This document shows, piece by piece, positions 34,677-44,583 of a stretch of 64,000 nt of DNA (position 1 is its first letter; the number at the start of each line of letters is the position of its first letter). The notes under the pieces are model-generated. The model saw nothing but the letters and a program-made list of their open reading frames with translations, was not told the origin of the DNA and did no database searches. The DNA is from Enterococcus aquimarinus (GTDB lineage Bacteria; Bacillota; Bacilli; Lactobacillales; Enterococcaceae). Made by a program: the position numbers and the translations under genes. The stretch spans positions 1-64,000 of the forward strand of contig NZ_JXKD01000003.1 in assembly GCF_001885765.1 (NCBI RefSeq). Direction: 5' to 3'.

Positions 34677-37397
34677 CTAATAGCGAGTGTGTAACTCACC
34701 TTGCTGCATTTCTAACTTATTTTCTAAAAACATTTGAGTTAGATGAGCAACCTCGTCTTCAGAAATTCGAATTTGATATTTCTTTTCAATACTCATCAAG
34801 CCAGTACGCATGAGATCACTTTCTAAACGGTAATTCTTTTGAAAATCATTTAGATGCTTGAAAATTGGCCGTTCTTCCCCTCTTAAAATACTTTCAACTA
34901 AGAAAACAAGATGAATCACTAGCCCCGATTCAACAGCAGGATCGACAATTAAATGGAGTTGATTTTGAACTTGATGAACCAATCGTTGTAACTCTTCAAT
35001 TAGTTGTTGCAATGAAGGGACATGCGTGATGGCTCCTTGCAGTGATTTAACAATCGTCTCCACTGGTAAACTCTCACTAACCATTCGTTTTAAAATATTT
35101 AATTTTTCATCATCAAAAATATCATATGCCGAAAAGAACGGAATATTTTGATACTCTACCTCAACAGTCCCTGCAATTGCCTTAATTTCATATTGATCGA
35201 GTAGTTCATCAATATGTTTTTTAAAGGTTTCCCGCTCAATAAATTGCATTTGAATCACTTCCACTTTCGATTGATCCACGATTGGTAAGATTCGTTGGTA
35301 CAAATGAGCCGCGACGCCTTCACCCGTAAAACAGGTTACGATGATAGCTTTTTTAAGATCTTCTTTTTTAGCTACTTGCTTGAATTGCTCATGTACGGCC
35401 ATTTCAAAAGAACGTTGAACGTTTTTATAAATGTCTTCCAAACTACGACCAACATCTGCCATTCTAAGCGTTTCAAGGACAACCATCGTACTTGTCATCG
35501 AAATCGCTTTGGTACGAATGCCTGTTTCTTCAAATAGTAAATGCGCAAATGAGTTTAATGATCCCATGTCGGTTAATAATAAAATGCCATTTTCGTAACG
35601 CTTCTCATTTGCCCGAATGTGTTTTAATAACTGTCCATACATGGCTTTTACCTCAATATCAAGTGCCATATTCATCGCGTGACCGATGGAAGTTCCTAAT
35701 AACTCCTGCGCGGTTTGTAACATACTACTTGCAGTCGCTTCACCGTGCATTAACACGATGACGCCAACTTTTTCAATATTTAGCGACTGTTCCTCGCCTG
35801 CTTCTAAGGATAAAAACATACTAATAAAGCCAATCTCATCAAAAGGAATTTCTACGCCTTGCTCTTCTTCAATAATGGAAGACAAGTCCATCGCTACTTG
35901 AAATTCAGCTTTTAGATTTTTTCGGACATTATTTAAGTTTGGATGAACAATCATGTGGTCTTTTGAGACACGATCTAATGTACTTTGTAAATGCAATGCA
36001 AAAGCAAATCGAATTTTTTCGTTGTACTTACGATCCAATTGTTTTTCAGCTAAATCATATAGACGATTGGTTAATTCCCAAAGTTCTAAAGGAACTAATT
36101 CTTTATGAACCGGTAATTGAACTAACTCTTCCACATAAGTCTCAAAATAAGCATCCACATCATGCGAGATTAGATTTTCTAAATCAACCAGTGCGACCCC
36201 TGTTTCACTTAAACTTGCCACTTTTTCCTCGATATCATTATAGACTTGCATATCTCTTTCAGGATCTTGTGACCAGACGACTTCGCTCGCTCCAGGATCA
36301 AATGTTAAATAATCGCCTTTTCCTTCTAAAAAATAATCGAGGCGATCGGCTACTTCTTTCACCTTCAATAGTCCTTTTTGTACCGCTAGTGAGCAATCTT
36401 CTTTTCGTACGATTAAATGCGTTTGTTCATACGTGCGATAATGAAGGAATGCTTTGGCACATACCAATTTTAAATCGCGCTTGATTTGTCCAATGTTGGC
36501 TTCCGCATCATATAACATAAAAGCAATAATGGCTGATTTTTCTACTTGAATACGCTGGTTTAAGCGATTCGCTTCTTGTTTAATAAACAATGAAATAATT
36601 TGGTACCGTTCATCCATCGTGCGAGAAATCAAATTCGGTAAGGTAATCGACATTGGTATTCTACGATTAAATGTTGTTAAAAAGGTATCCGAAGATTCTG
36701 TTGTTGCCCCAATAATCTGAACACTGGCTTCTGACACTTTATCGCTTTCTCCTAAAGGGCGAAATGTCCCTTTATCGATAAATGTAAAGAGCATTTCTTG
36801 TCCTTCAGGAGGTAAGCGATGAATTTCATCTAAAAACAAGATTCCACCGTCCGCTTTGGCTATTAAACCCGGCGTATCTTCCAGTGCGCCGGTATAAGCT
36901 CCTTGACGAACTCCAAAGATATGGCCAAAAAGCAACTGTGGATTTTGCGCGTAGTCGGCACAGTTAAATGAGATAAATGGCGCATTTTCTTTTAACGTTT
37001 TCGAAGAAACAGCAAAATGATACATGCATTCAGCAAACATCGATTTTCCTGTTCCTGTCTCACCAAAAATAATGGTATGAAGGCCTTTAGGTGGATATAA
37101 AATCGCTGCCTTCGCTTGTTGGATGCTCACTTTTAAGGAATCATTCGCTCCGACAAGATTATCAAAGGTGATGGCAGATGACGTATCCACATGATTTTTT
37201 TCATTTTCTGTTGCTAAAGCGGCATAAATGACAGGTCTTCCCTCACCTTTAGCAATTTGTTGTTCTTTATATAGTTCATTTAAATAACGACTGACGTTGC
37301 TTCGATCCATCTTCAATAAATCTGCGATTGCATGAGCAGTCAAGCCTTCAGGGTGCTTTTCGATGATTCGCAGAATTTCATTTTTTCTAGAATTCAT
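34677..37397 (-). CDS. sigma-54-dependent, PTS-controlled activator (LevR family)
   Basis: A 906-residue activator. Order: N-terminal helix-turn-helix (about 1-60), AAA+ domain with Walker A GETGTGKS (112-119), GAYTGA (166-171, the sigma-54 contact loop with Y for F) and Walker B GGILFLDEIHRL, then PRD1 (about 460-560), an EIIA-Man-like domain (VIVLMHGEATASSMLQTA), an EIIB-like region and a C-terminal PRD2 (VIHLVFLVESILRGE). Phosphorylation by HPr and the cognate PTS proteins should tune activity. It lies upstream of the PTS operon on the same strand and 28 bases behind the helicase gene. Confidence 0.93.
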   Translation of the reverse strand: MNSRKNEILRIIEKHPEGLTAHAIADLLKMDRSNVSRYLNELYKEQQIAKGEGRPVIYAALATENEKNHVDTSSAITFDNLVGANDSLKVSIQQAKAAILYPPKGLHTIIFGETGTGKSMFAECMYHFAVSSKTLKENAPFISFNCADYAQNPQLLFGHIFGVRQGAYTGALEDTPGLIAKADGGILFLDEIHRLPPEGQEMLFTFIDKGTFRPLGESDKVSEASVQIIGATTESSDTFLTTFNRRIPMSITLPNLISRTMDERYQIISLFIKQEANRLNQRIQVEKSAIIAFMLYDAEANIGQIKRDLKLVCAKAFLHYRTYEQTHLIVRKEDCSLAVQKGLLKVKEVADRLDYFLEGKGDYLTFDPGASEVVWSQDPERDMQVYNDIEEKVASLSETGVALVDLENLISHDVDAYFETYVEELVQLPVHKELVPLELWELTNRLYDLAEKQLDRKYNEKIRFAFALHLQSTLDRVSKDHMIVHPNLNNVRKNLKAEFQVAMDLSSIIEEEQGVEIPFDEIGFISMFLSLEAGEEQSLNIEKVGVIVLMHGEATASSMLQTAQELLGTSIGHAMNMALDIEVKAMYGQLLKHIRANEKRYENGILLLTDMGSLNSFAHLLFEETGIRTKAISMTSTMVVLETLRMADVGRSLEDIYKNVQRSFEMAVHEQFKQVAKKEDLKKAIIVTCFTGEGVAAHLYQRILPIVDQSKVEVIQMQFIERETFKKHIDELLDQYEIKAIAGTVEVEYQNIPFFSAYDIFDDEKLNILKRMVSESLPVETIVKSLQGAITHVPSLQQLIEELQRLVHQVQNQLHLIVDPAVESGLVIHLVFLVESILRGEERPIFKHLNDFQKNYRLESDLMRTGLMSIEKKYQIRISEDEVAHLTQMFLENKLEMQQGELHTRY

Positions 37398-37424
37398 GTT
37401 ATCTCCTTAAATGATCCCTGGTGG

Positions 37425-38759
37425 TTACATAGCAGGTGGTGTTTTTTTTCGAGCACCTTTATTTTTTTGTTTCGCAGTTTTTGATTTTTTCTTTTTGCGT
37501 TTCTTTTCTTCCGGTCTTGTCGTCACGGAACGTTCTTTCGATGGCGCAGCGAATGATTTTTCTTTTGGCGTCATTTTGCCTTTATTGACCGACGTTTTAT
37601 CGCTGTTTTTTCGTTTCGTCACTTCTACGCGATATTTTTCAGGTAGCTCGGCAACCAGTTCGCCGCCATAAATAAAGGTTTCGGTTACAGTAATCTCTAA
37701 ATCACGGGCAATTCGTTTTAAATCACGAAGTGTGTTGTCTTGAACAATCGTCACAATCGTTCCTGCAGCACCCATCCGTCCAATCCGACCCGCACGATGT
37801 AAGTAACTCTCTTTTGTTAGAGGAACTTCGGCATTAATGACAAAAGGAACATTCGCAACATCTAGGCCACGAGAGGCTAAATCCGTTGTTAATAGTTGGC
37901 GGACAGATCCGTCTCTAAAGCGGTTCAATGCTTTCTTACGGGCATCTTTTGATTGATCTGACGCTAAGGAAGCTACCAGAATTTGATTGTATAGAAGTTT
38001 TTCTTCCGCACTCCCTAATTCTGATAATTGATTAAAGAATACAAAGCCTTGGAAATCTTTGAGATGAGCAAAGCGTCGTAATGCTTCAACGACTTGTCGT
38101 TTGGAATAATTCAAATAATAATGATTCACGCGCTCATTCTCTGGATTCAAATCCGTAACGTCAATCACTTCTAAATCCGTTTGAACAATTTGGCGAATCG
38201 CAGGTAACGCCACATCTGCTGTTGCTGAAAAGAAAGCATAGTGCGTTTCTTGAGGAAGTGTTCGCAAAATTTGATCCACGAATTCAATGGTTCCTTGTTG
38301 TAATAACTGGTCGGCTTCATCTAGAATGACTGCTTTCATTTGTTGCGTTTTTACTTTCTTTTGTTTCATTAGCTCGTTGACTCGCCCCGGTGTCCCTACC
38401 AAGACTTCTGGTTTTTCTTTTAGTTTTTCAATTTGGCGATTGACATTCGCGCCACCAATTAGTGATTGCACTTTTAAGCCTAAATCTTTCCCCCATACGC
38501 GAGCGACTTCTGCCACTTGTATTCCAAGTTCTTGGGAAGAAACCAAAATCAATAATTGATTTCCTTGACCAGGTATCACTTTTAATAATGTTGGCAGCAA
38601 ATAGGCTAATGTTTTACCTGATCCCGTTGGCGAAATCCCTACGACGTCTTTTCCAGACTGTAGTGGTTCAAAAACGGCTGTTTGTATCAAAGATGGGGCT
38701 AAAAAATGGTTTTCTGCCCATCTTTTTTGCCAGACTGCTGGCAAGTTTTCTTGTATCAT
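37425..38759 (-). CDS. DEAD-box RNA helicase
   Basis: Family motifs are all present: Q-type entry, ISPTGSGKTLAYLLP (motif I), TPGRVNEL, VLDEADQLL (DEAD), SAT, DLASRGLDV and HRAGRIGR (motif VI). Residues after about 385 form a basic, lysine-rich tail that may bind RNA. The length of 444 residues fits CshB/YfmL-like cold-shock helicases that act in ribosome assembly or RNA decay; the precise orthologue is not clear. Confidence 0.93.
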   Translation of the reverse strand: MIQENLPAVWQKRWAENHFLAPSLIQTAVFEPLQSGKDVVGISPTGSGKTLAYLLPTLLKVIPGQGNQLLILVSSQELGIQVAEVARVWGKDLGLKVQSLIGGANVNRQIEKLKEKPEVLVGTPGRVNELMKQKKVKTQQMKAVILDEADQLLQQGTIEFVDQILRTLPQETHYAFFSATADVALPAIRQIVQTDLEVIDVTDLNPENERVNHYYLNYSKRQVVEALRRFAHLKDFQGFVFFNQLSELGSAEEKLLYNQILVASLASDQSKDARKKALNRFRDGSVRQLLTTDLASRGLDVANVPFVINAEVPLTKESYLHRAGRIGRMGAAGTIVTIVQDNTLRDLKRIARDLEITVTETFIYGGELVAELPEKYRVEVTKRKNSDKTSVNKGKMTPKEKSFAAPSKERSVTTRPEEKKRKKKKSKTAKQKNKGARKKTPPAM

Positions 38760-38768
38760 AATTTCCCT

Positions 38769-39764
38769 CTATTCTTTATCTGCAGCGTAAGAAACATCTA
38801 CTTGTTTTCTCATTTTATAAAGTAGTAAATTGACGCCTTGCGCTAACGTTAATAACTCTTGGTACGTTTCATGGTGTACGGTAGGATCTTGCATAATCGC
38901 TGCAAAGACGCGTGCTTCTTCTATCATTGGATTTTCTTCGACATGAAGTGGTATTTCTTCAACGGTGTGATCGGCTCTTTGATGAATCGTAACATGATTA
39001 ATCGCATTGACACTACTTAAGACAAATGTCTTAGCCGTTGTATAAATCTCTGACGGTAAAAAGGAATCACCAATTTTCCCATGTTGGATCGTAACATCAA
39101 AATTTTCATAACGTAAAATCACCGTACCAATGCCATCGACCCCTGTTGCAATTTTACGCGCAAAGTGATGGACCTCTTTAGGCATTCCAAACCATGCGAC
39201 GGATGCATAGACCGGATAGACTCCTAAGTCAGCTAACGAGCCACCGGAAAAGGTTGGTGAAAAAATATTCGGCTCTTCTCCTGCCAAAACAGCGTCATAC
39301 CGAGAAGAATATTTCATATAACTAAAATTAGCTCCAATGACTTCTTCTAGCGGCGGAAGAAGTTTCTTCACCTTTTTAAAATTGTCTTCATGAATATTAC
39401 GAGCCGCTTCAAAAAACAATACGTTCTTTTCATTGGCTAATGTCATAATTTCAACCATTTCTTCTGGAGTTGAAAATGCCGGTTTTTCAACGATAACATG
39501 TTTATTCGCTAAGATCGCGGCCTTTGCTTGAGAAAAGTGTAAACTATTTGGCGAAGCGATATAAATGACATCCACTTCAGGTAAATGAACAAATTCATCT
39601 AAATCTGTTTCGCAAATAACTTCTCCATACCGTGAACCAAATTCTTCGGCTGTCGCTAATTTTCGTGAGTAAACAGCGGTTAACTGGTATTCTTTGGTCG
39701 CAAGTGCGGCTTCGACGAATTGGTGGGTAATCCAGTTCGTCCCAATAATCCCTAAATGCATCAT
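38769..39764 (-). CDS. Gfo/Idh/MocA family oxidoreductase
   Basis: A 331-residue NAD(P)-dependent sugar or inositol dehydrogenase-like protein. The Rossmann motif is GIIGTNWITHQF, where one family glycine (GxGxxG) is replaced, as often in this branch; the EKPAF segment (catalytic lysine in EKP) is present. The substrate is unknown. The start at 39764 is chosen because AAGGA lies seven bases before it. It ends only nine bases from the helicase start. Confidence 0.85.
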   Translation of the reverse strand: MMHLGIIGTNWITHQFVEAALATKEYQLTAVYSRKLATAEEFGSRYGEVICETDLDEFVHLPEVDVIYIASPNSLHFSQAKAAILANKHVIVEKPAFSTPEEMVEIMTLANEKNVLFFEAARNIHEDNFKKVKKLLPPLEEVIGANFSYMKYSSRYDAVLAGEEPNIFSPTFSGGSLADLGVYPVYASVAWFGMPKEVHHFARKIATGVDGIGTVILRYENFDVTIQHGKIGDSFLPSEIYTTAKTFVLSSVNAINHVTIHQRADHTVEEIPLHVEENPMIEEARVFAAIMQDPTVHHETYQELLTLAQGVNLLLYKMRKQVDVSYAADKE

Positions 39765-39785
39765 CTGACATTCCTTCTTTCTCAT

Positions 39786-40096
39786 TATGGTGTGTGATTG
39801 GCTCTAAATCGATTATGATTCTCTCAATGTGCCCTAGCAAGAACTTGCATGTGTTTTGAATAGTCAACGATGGATCTTGGCTTTTTTCCATCACCGATTG
39901 GCTCATTCTTAAAATAACTCGCATCAAAAAGATGATGGCTTCGCAAAAATAATGCTTTGAAGCGCATTGATTCATCTACCTGCCTGAATTGTATCATAAA
40001 TTCCCCTTCTCAGCAGAAAAAATCAAGGAAAGTATCAAGTCTTTTCAATTATTTATGCTATACTTTCAACTATAAGATAACTAGGGATGTGATAAC
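39786..40096 (-). promoter_or_regulatory. divergent intergenic region with a candidate promoter for the oxidoreductase
   Basis: No convincing gene. On the minus strand TTGCTA (39835-39840), 17 bases and CATAAT (39812-39817) may drive the oxidoreductase. On the plus strand the extended -10 element TGCTATACT (40056-40064) precedes the DUF4828 gene. A minus-strand open frame running in from within the oxidoreductase looks like chance. Confidence 0.4.
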
Positions 40097-40444
40097 ATGA
40101 ATAAAAAACTATTTTTGATTACTGCCTCACTTGCAACCGGACTCGTTGGTTCACTCATTATTAAAAAACACAAACAGCCAAACCTTTCACCTAATGATGT
40201 TTTCGTTGGTGAATGGTATTACTCAAAAAAAAATCAAACCAAAGTAACTCTGACGATTACACCCAATTTTGAACTCCTCATTCCAGGGAAAAAACAACCT
40301 GTCGCGGCATTAACAATCCTTCCGCATCGGATTGTTTTTTTAGATCAATTGGGCTATGAAATTGTATTTGAACAAAAAGATCAGCAGTTCTATTATTTCG
40401 ATGAAGCCGAAGATGCCGTGTATGAAATTTTTAAGCATATTTAA
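40097..40444 (+). CDS. DUF4828 domain protein
   Basis: A 115-residue protein with one N-terminal membrane or signal-type helix (about residues 5-22, no lipobox) and a small beta-rich domain that starts VFVGEWYYSKKNQTKVTLTI. This matches DUF4828, found mainly in lactic acid bacteria; function unknown. It lies 72 bases upstream of dacA on the same strand. Confidence 0.8.
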   Translation: MNKKLFLITASLATGLVGSLIIKKHKQPNLSPNDVFVGEWYYSKKNQTKVTLTITPNFELLIPGKKQPVAALTILPHRIVFLDQLGYEIVFEQKDQQFYYFDEAEDAVYEIFKHI

Positions 40445-40516
40445 CCAGACAAAAAATAATTATCCTTCGATTTATATTTACTACGACTATTTTTCGAATG
40501 TTAAAGGAACTTACTC

Positions 40517-41815
40517 ATGAATTTAAAACCTATCACTCATTCTTTTCTTGTTCTTTTTTTGACAATCAGCAGTCTCTTGGCCTTTCCGTTAGATCTTTTC
40601 GCTGAAACAGTCACGACACCAGATGACTTCTCCATTGAGGCTAAGGCTGCTTTAGCAGTAGATATGCAAACGGGGACCATTCTTTATGAACAACAAAGTG
40701 AGGAACGAATGCCAGTCGCATCGATTACAAAGCTTCTTAGTCTCTATCTCGTCCAACAAGCCATCGCCAACGGAGAACTCAGGTGGGACGATAACGTGAC
40801 GATTTCATCTGATATTGCGACGTTAAGTCAAAATCTAGCACTCTCAAATGTCATTCTTGAAGCAGGAGAAACCTATACAGTTGAAGAATTATTTGAAACG
40901 GCCGTCATTCTTTCTGCGAATGCAGCGACGGTTGCACTAGCCGAGCTTGTTGCAGGTTCCGAATTTGCTTTTGTTGACTTGATGAAAGAACAGTTAACCA
41001 CTTGGGGAATAACCGATTTCGTTCTTGTCAATAGCACAGGACTAAACAATGAAGATATGACAACGCCTTTGTATCCATCGTCCAACCCGACAGATGAGAA
41101 TGAATTTACAGCAAAAGATATTGCTATCATTACGCGTCATCTCCTCCAAGATTTTCCCGAAACATTAGACTATACGAATAAAGCTTCTGCTGTCTTTGAA
41201 TCGAAATCAGGTGGTCCGGCAACGATGTATAGTACTAATTGGCTATTAGCCGGAATGCCTTACGAAAAAGCTGGCGTTGATGGCTTAAAAACAGGAACAA
41301 CCGATTTAGCAGGTCCTTCTTTTGTTGGTACGATTGAAAAAGATGGCCGCCGAGTCATCACGGTACTGTTAAACGCAGAGACTTCTGAGGCGCGTTTCAG
41401 CGAAACAAGTCGACTCATGGACTATGCTTATAATCAATGGGCTTATCAAACGATCCTAAACGCCGGAGATGAAATCCCAAGCGTCTCACCAGTCGAAGTA
41501 TTAGAAGGCAAGGAAGAAGCCGTTTCAGTGATTGTGAATGAAGAACTGACGGCGCTGTTACCGATTACTTCAGAACCATTTGACTTTCGTTATACCCTGT
41601 TGTTTGACGATTCTTCCACTAAACTTAAAGCGCCGATTGCAAAAAACCAAGCACTCGGTGAGGTACAAGTCCAACTACCAGCAGACAGCCTCGTCTATTT
41701 AGAAGAATCTGATCGCGAAGCTGCCTTAATCGCAAATACGACAACATTCTACGCAAATAATGATGTCGAACGTGTCAATTTCTTTGTTCGATTATGGCGT
41801 CAATTATTTAACTAA
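40517..41815 (+). CDS. dacA: D-alanyl-D-alanine carboxypeptidase (PBP5-like)
   Basis: Removes the terminal D-Ala from pentapeptide stems at the outer face of the membrane. A signal peptide (about residues 1-29) is followed by the penicillin-binding domain with Ser69-x-x-Lys72 (SITK), SAN (in LSANAATVALAE) and KTG (GLKTGTTD). A C-terminal beta domain precedes the amphipathic anchor ending RLWRQLFN. The length of 432 residues is usual. It probably shares its transcript with the DUF4828 gene and the DUF218 gene downstream (30-base gap). Confidence 0.94.
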   Translation: MNLKPITHSFLVLFLTISSLLAFPLDLFAETVTTPDDFSIEAKAALAVDMQTGTILYEQQSEERMPVASITKLLSLYLVQQAIANGELRWDDNVTISSDIATLSQNLALSNVILEAGETYTVEELFETAVILSANAATVALAELVAGSEFAFVDLMKEQLTTWGITDFVLVNSTGLNNEDMTTPLYPSSNPTDENEFTAKDIAIITRHLLQDFPETLDYTNKASAVFESKSGGPATMYSTNWLLAGMPYEKAGVDGLKTGTTDLAGPSFVGTIEKDGRRVITVLLNAETSEARFSETSRLMDYAYNQWAYQTILNAGDEIPSVSPVEVLEGKEEAVSVIVNEELTALLPITSEPFDFRYTLLFDDSSTKLKAPIAKNQALGEVQVQLPADSLVYLEESDREAALIANTTTFYANNDVERVNFFVRLWRQLFN

Positions 41816-41845
41816 ATCGATGCATATTCTATTGGAGGGGTAAAA

Positions 41846-43042
41846 ATGACTGCACTTTTTTCACTCTTACTCGTATATAGTGTAGGAGTCGTTTGGCTTT
41901 ATTACCAAGCAAAAGAAGCAACGCTACCAAATCTTAGGTTCAAAATAAGCTGTTGGACGATCGTTTCTTTCGCTTGTTATGTGATGATTCTGGAAATCAA
42001 ACAAGGAACGTTCTATTTTCTCTTACCCTCTGTAATTTTACTGTTTTTCTTTTTAAACTATCGTAGAAACAAAACATTATTATTCAACGGGTTTTTATTC
42101 AATCTCTTTTTGCTCTCATTTAGTTTTTACCTTTTTTATCACTATTTATTAACGAGAGATTTCCTTCTCTTTTGTTTACTCGTTTGCCTAGCTATTATTG
42201 GCCTATTTTTCCTTTTATTTGGTACTTGGAGTTTAATCTTACTTTTAGTTTGGAATGCACGCTTCATGATTCGGCGCGAAGGTCGCTCCATCACGAATTT
42301 ATTGACACTTATCTTAGCCATTGTCTTGATTCTAATGACACTTTATGATCGCTTCATCGTGACTATCATCCCAGAGTGGCTCGCGACATTTTTATCCATT
42401 ATTCCTTTTAGTTTCTTTTACTTCTCGTTGATGTTTGTCAACTTTTTAACGATTTCGCTTATTTATCAATTGAATCGGCCTGATTATAATCAAGACTACA
42501 TTATTGTACTAGGTGCTGGATTATTAGATGGTGTGACCGTTACTCCCCTGTTGGCACAGCGTATTGACCGTGCATTAGCCTTCTATACACAACAAAAAAC
42601 GTACACAAAACAACCACCGAAAATTATTTTCTCAGGTGGGCAAGGGCCTGATGAACAAATACCTGAAGCGGTCGCGATGCAAAGCTACGCCTTAGAAAAA
42701 GGATACCCTTTAACTGATTTATTGCTTGAAGACCAATCGACGACGACTTTTGAAAATATGAAGTTTTCTAAACGCTTGATCGATCAACGACATCCACAAC
42801 AGGCAAAGGTCATCTTTACCTCTAATAATTACCATATCTTCCGTGGTGGTGTTTATGCGCGACTGAATCATTTGCATGCGGACGGGCTCGGTTCAAAAAC
42901 CGCCCTCTATTATCTACCTACGGCCTTTTTACGAGAATTCATTGCCATGATTGCCATGCATCGTCGCACCCACTTTCTTTTTTTAGCGGGAGCGGGCATT
43001 ATTTTCTCTTTACTGGCGCTCATTACCATTATCACCGGATAA
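41846..43042 (+). CDS. YdcF-like DUF218 protein with multiple membrane helices
   Basis: The N-terminal half (about residues 1-210) contains some seven hydrophobic helices, and the C-terminal half is a DUF218 (SanA/ElyC/YdcF) domain: YIIVLGAGLLDGVTVTPLLAQR, FSGGQGPDEQIPEAVAM and TTTFENMKFSK. One more helix closes the protein. Relatives in proteobacteria influence undecaprenyl-phosphate use and vancomycin permeability, so an envelope role is plausible here next to dacA. A strong terminator follows. Confidence 0.87.
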   Translation: MTALFSLLLVYSVGVVWLYYQAKEATLPNLRFKISCWTIVSFACYVMILEIKQGTFYFLLPSVILLFFFLNYRRNKTLLFNGFLFNLFLLSFSFYLFYHYLLTRDFLLFCLLVCLAIIGLFFLLFGTWSLILLLVWNARFMIRREGRSITNLLTLILAIVLILMTLYDRFIVTIIPEWLATFLSIIPFSFFYFSLMFVNFLTISLIYQLNRPDYNQDYIIVLGAGLLDGVTVTPLLAQRIDRALAFYTQQKTYTKQPPKIIFSGGQGPDEQIPEAVAMQSYALEKGYPLTDLLLEDQSTTTFENMKFSKRLIDQRHPQQAKVIFTSNNYHIFRGGVYARLNHLHADGLGSKTALYYLPTAFLREFIAMIAMHRRTHFLFLAGAGIIFSLLALITIITG

Positions 43043-43085
43043 AAAAAGTTCAAGTGATTCCCGAACGGGGTCACTTGAACTTTTT
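43043..43085. terminator. bidirectional terminator
   Basis: A 15-base stem AAAAAGTTCAAGTGA with its complement and T-runs on both sides separates the convergent DUF218 and HD genes and touches the HD stop codon. Confidence 0.92.
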
Positions 43086-43590
43086 AAATCATTGTTTGAT
43101 TTTTTAAGACTAGTTGTTGCCAGCGACTTCTAAATTTTAGAGCAACTGGACCTGTTGCTTCTTTAATCGCACAGTATTTATCAACCATTGTCACAATATA
43201 GCTTTCTTTATAGCGTGGTAAGGCTAGTGTTGCTCCCCACATATGCTTCACAATAATATCACGTTCTAAATCAGATAATTCCGTGATTTTCTCTGCATTT
43301 TTCATCGCAATTCTTGGATGCATATAAGCATGGGAGCCTTCATCAAATTTAGTTGTACGCCAATCGTAAAAAAATAAATCATGAAGTAAACCTGCACGAG
43401 CCGTCGAACGGACATCACCTTTCCATTTTTTTGCTAATTTATAACTATAGTAAGAGACGCTAATGGAATGTTCTAAACGAGTGGAGTGATAGTGTTGGAC
43501 ATACGTCGCGAGGCTTTTAACTTCTTCTGTTTCAAGTAAGTCCTCTACATATGATAAGTATTCTGCATCCTGCTGCCATTCTTGGGTCAT
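43084..43590 (-). CDS. HD domain phosphohydrolase
   Basis: 168 residues with HSISVSYYSYKLA (first His), the HD pair in GLLHDLFFYDW and VDKYCAI (last Asp), the metal-binding set of HD hydrolases. Similar short proteins in Firmicutes are annotated as HD superfamily hydrolases with unknown substrates; nucleotides are likely in general. A single gene with its own extended -10 sequence (TGCTATACT) upstream. Confidence 0.87.
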   Translation of the reverse strand: MTQEWQQDAEYLSYVEDLLETEEVKSLATYVQHYHSTRLEHSISVSYYSYKLAKKWKGDVRSTARAGLLHDLFFYDWRTTKFDEGSHAYMHPRIAMKNAEKITELSDLERDIIVKHMWGATLALPRYKESYIVTMVDKYCAIKEATGPVALKFRSRWQQLVLKNQTMI

Positions 43591-43693
43591 AATGATTTTT
43601 TGCCACCTTTAATTTCATCTATGTTTTTTCATAATTTAAAGTATAGCACCTTTTTCACAGATGTCTAAAGAAGCTCGTTTTCTTAGTTAAAAA

Positions 43694-44488
43694 TTAACAC
43701 TTCCTTAAGTGTTCGTTTACGTTTGATAAAGAAGCAAAATGATACATTAAAATGCCTCCTGCTACCCCAACATTCAGCGATTCAGCTGCTCCGTATAACG
43801 GAATATAAACATTTTGATCCGTTTGTGTGAGGAGCTCTTTTTGTACACCTTGTCCTTCATTCCCTAAAATAAAAGCCACCGAAGCAGATTCTGGGATGCT
43901 CGTATACGTAATCGCTTCTGGATTTAATTCTGTTCCATAAACCGGAACCTTTTCTTTTTTTAATTGATCGATGACCTCAAATAGATTCGCCGAAACAACT
44001 GGTAGATGGAAATGACTTCCTTGCATACTACGCAACACTTTCGTACTATAAATATCTGCCGAACCTTCTCCTAAAATGACTCCTGAAAACCCTGCGGCAT
44101 CTGCCGTTCGGATTAACGTCCCGACATTTCCCGGATCTTGAACGTGGTCAAGCAAAAGCCATTTCCCACGATAATCGCTGATAATCCGTTCTTCTTTATG
44201 AACTAATGCGACAATTCCTTGGGGCGTCGGCAATTCAGACAAACTTTTCAATACTTCTTCTGTCACAAGTGTCAGCTCTAGCGCTTGTTTTTCTAGCCAC
44301 TCCCCGTAGTCAGCCAAGCCCTTTGGATCGACAAAAAGCTGCTCAATCATCGCGCCATGTAACACGGCTTCTTCGACTAAGTGGTAACCTTCTAAAAGAT
44401 ATTTTTGTTCTTTGTCGCGTTGTTTTTTTTGATGGAATTTCTTCATTTCTTTAATCAATTGATTTTTACTTGATTGAATTTCTTTCAT
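43694..44488 (-). CDS. SpoU/TrmH-family RNA 2'-O-methyltransferase
   Basis: A SPOUT-fold methyltransferase using S-adenosylmethionine. The N-terminal substrate-binding domain (LLEGYHLVEEAVLHG) is followed by the three family motifs: DPGNVGTLIRTADAAGF, LGNEGQGV and AESLNVGVAGGILMYH. The length of 264 residues resembles Bacillus YsgA-type rRNA methylases. The exact nucleotide is unknown. It is divergent from the acylphosphatase gene. Confidence 0.92.
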   Translation of the reverse strand: MKEIQSSKNQLIKEMKKFHQKKQRDKEQKYLLEGYHLVEEAVLHGAMIEQLFVDPKGLADYGEWLEKQALELTLVTEEVLKSLSELPTPQGIVALVHKEERIISDYRGKWLLLDHVQDPGNVGTLIRTADAAGFSGVILGEGSADIYSTKVLRSMQGSHFHLPVVSANLFEVIDQLKKEKVPVYGTELNPEAITYTSIPESASVAFILGNEGQGVQKELLTQTDQNVYIPLYGAAESLNVGVAGGILMYHFASLSNVNEHLRKC

Positions 44489-44505
44489 TTATCTCACCCA
44501 CTTGA

Positions 44506-44561
44506 ATTATAGCATGAAGAAAACAAGATAACTTGTTGAAAAGGAAAAAAAACGGTATCAT
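44506..44561. promoter_or_regulatory. divergent promoters for the methyltransferase and acylphosphatase genes
   Basis: Minus strand: TGCTATAAT (44506-44514), an extended -10. Plus strand: TTGTTG (44533-44538), 17 bases, TATCAT (44556-44561). Confidence 0.55.
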
Positions 44562-44583
44562 TTACTAAAAAGGGGGTATTCTT

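Noticed and set aside
35939-36484. A 181-codon plus-strand open frame inside the LevR-like gene
   Set aside because: It lies wholly antisense to a well-supported gene, has no ribosome site or promoter, and its composition looks like a shadow of the coding strand.
39595-39975. A 126-codon minus-strand frame that runs from upstream sequence into the oxidoreductase gene
   Set aside because: Most of it overlaps the oxidoreductase in another frame, and the remaining part shows no motif or ribosome site. Chance open frame.
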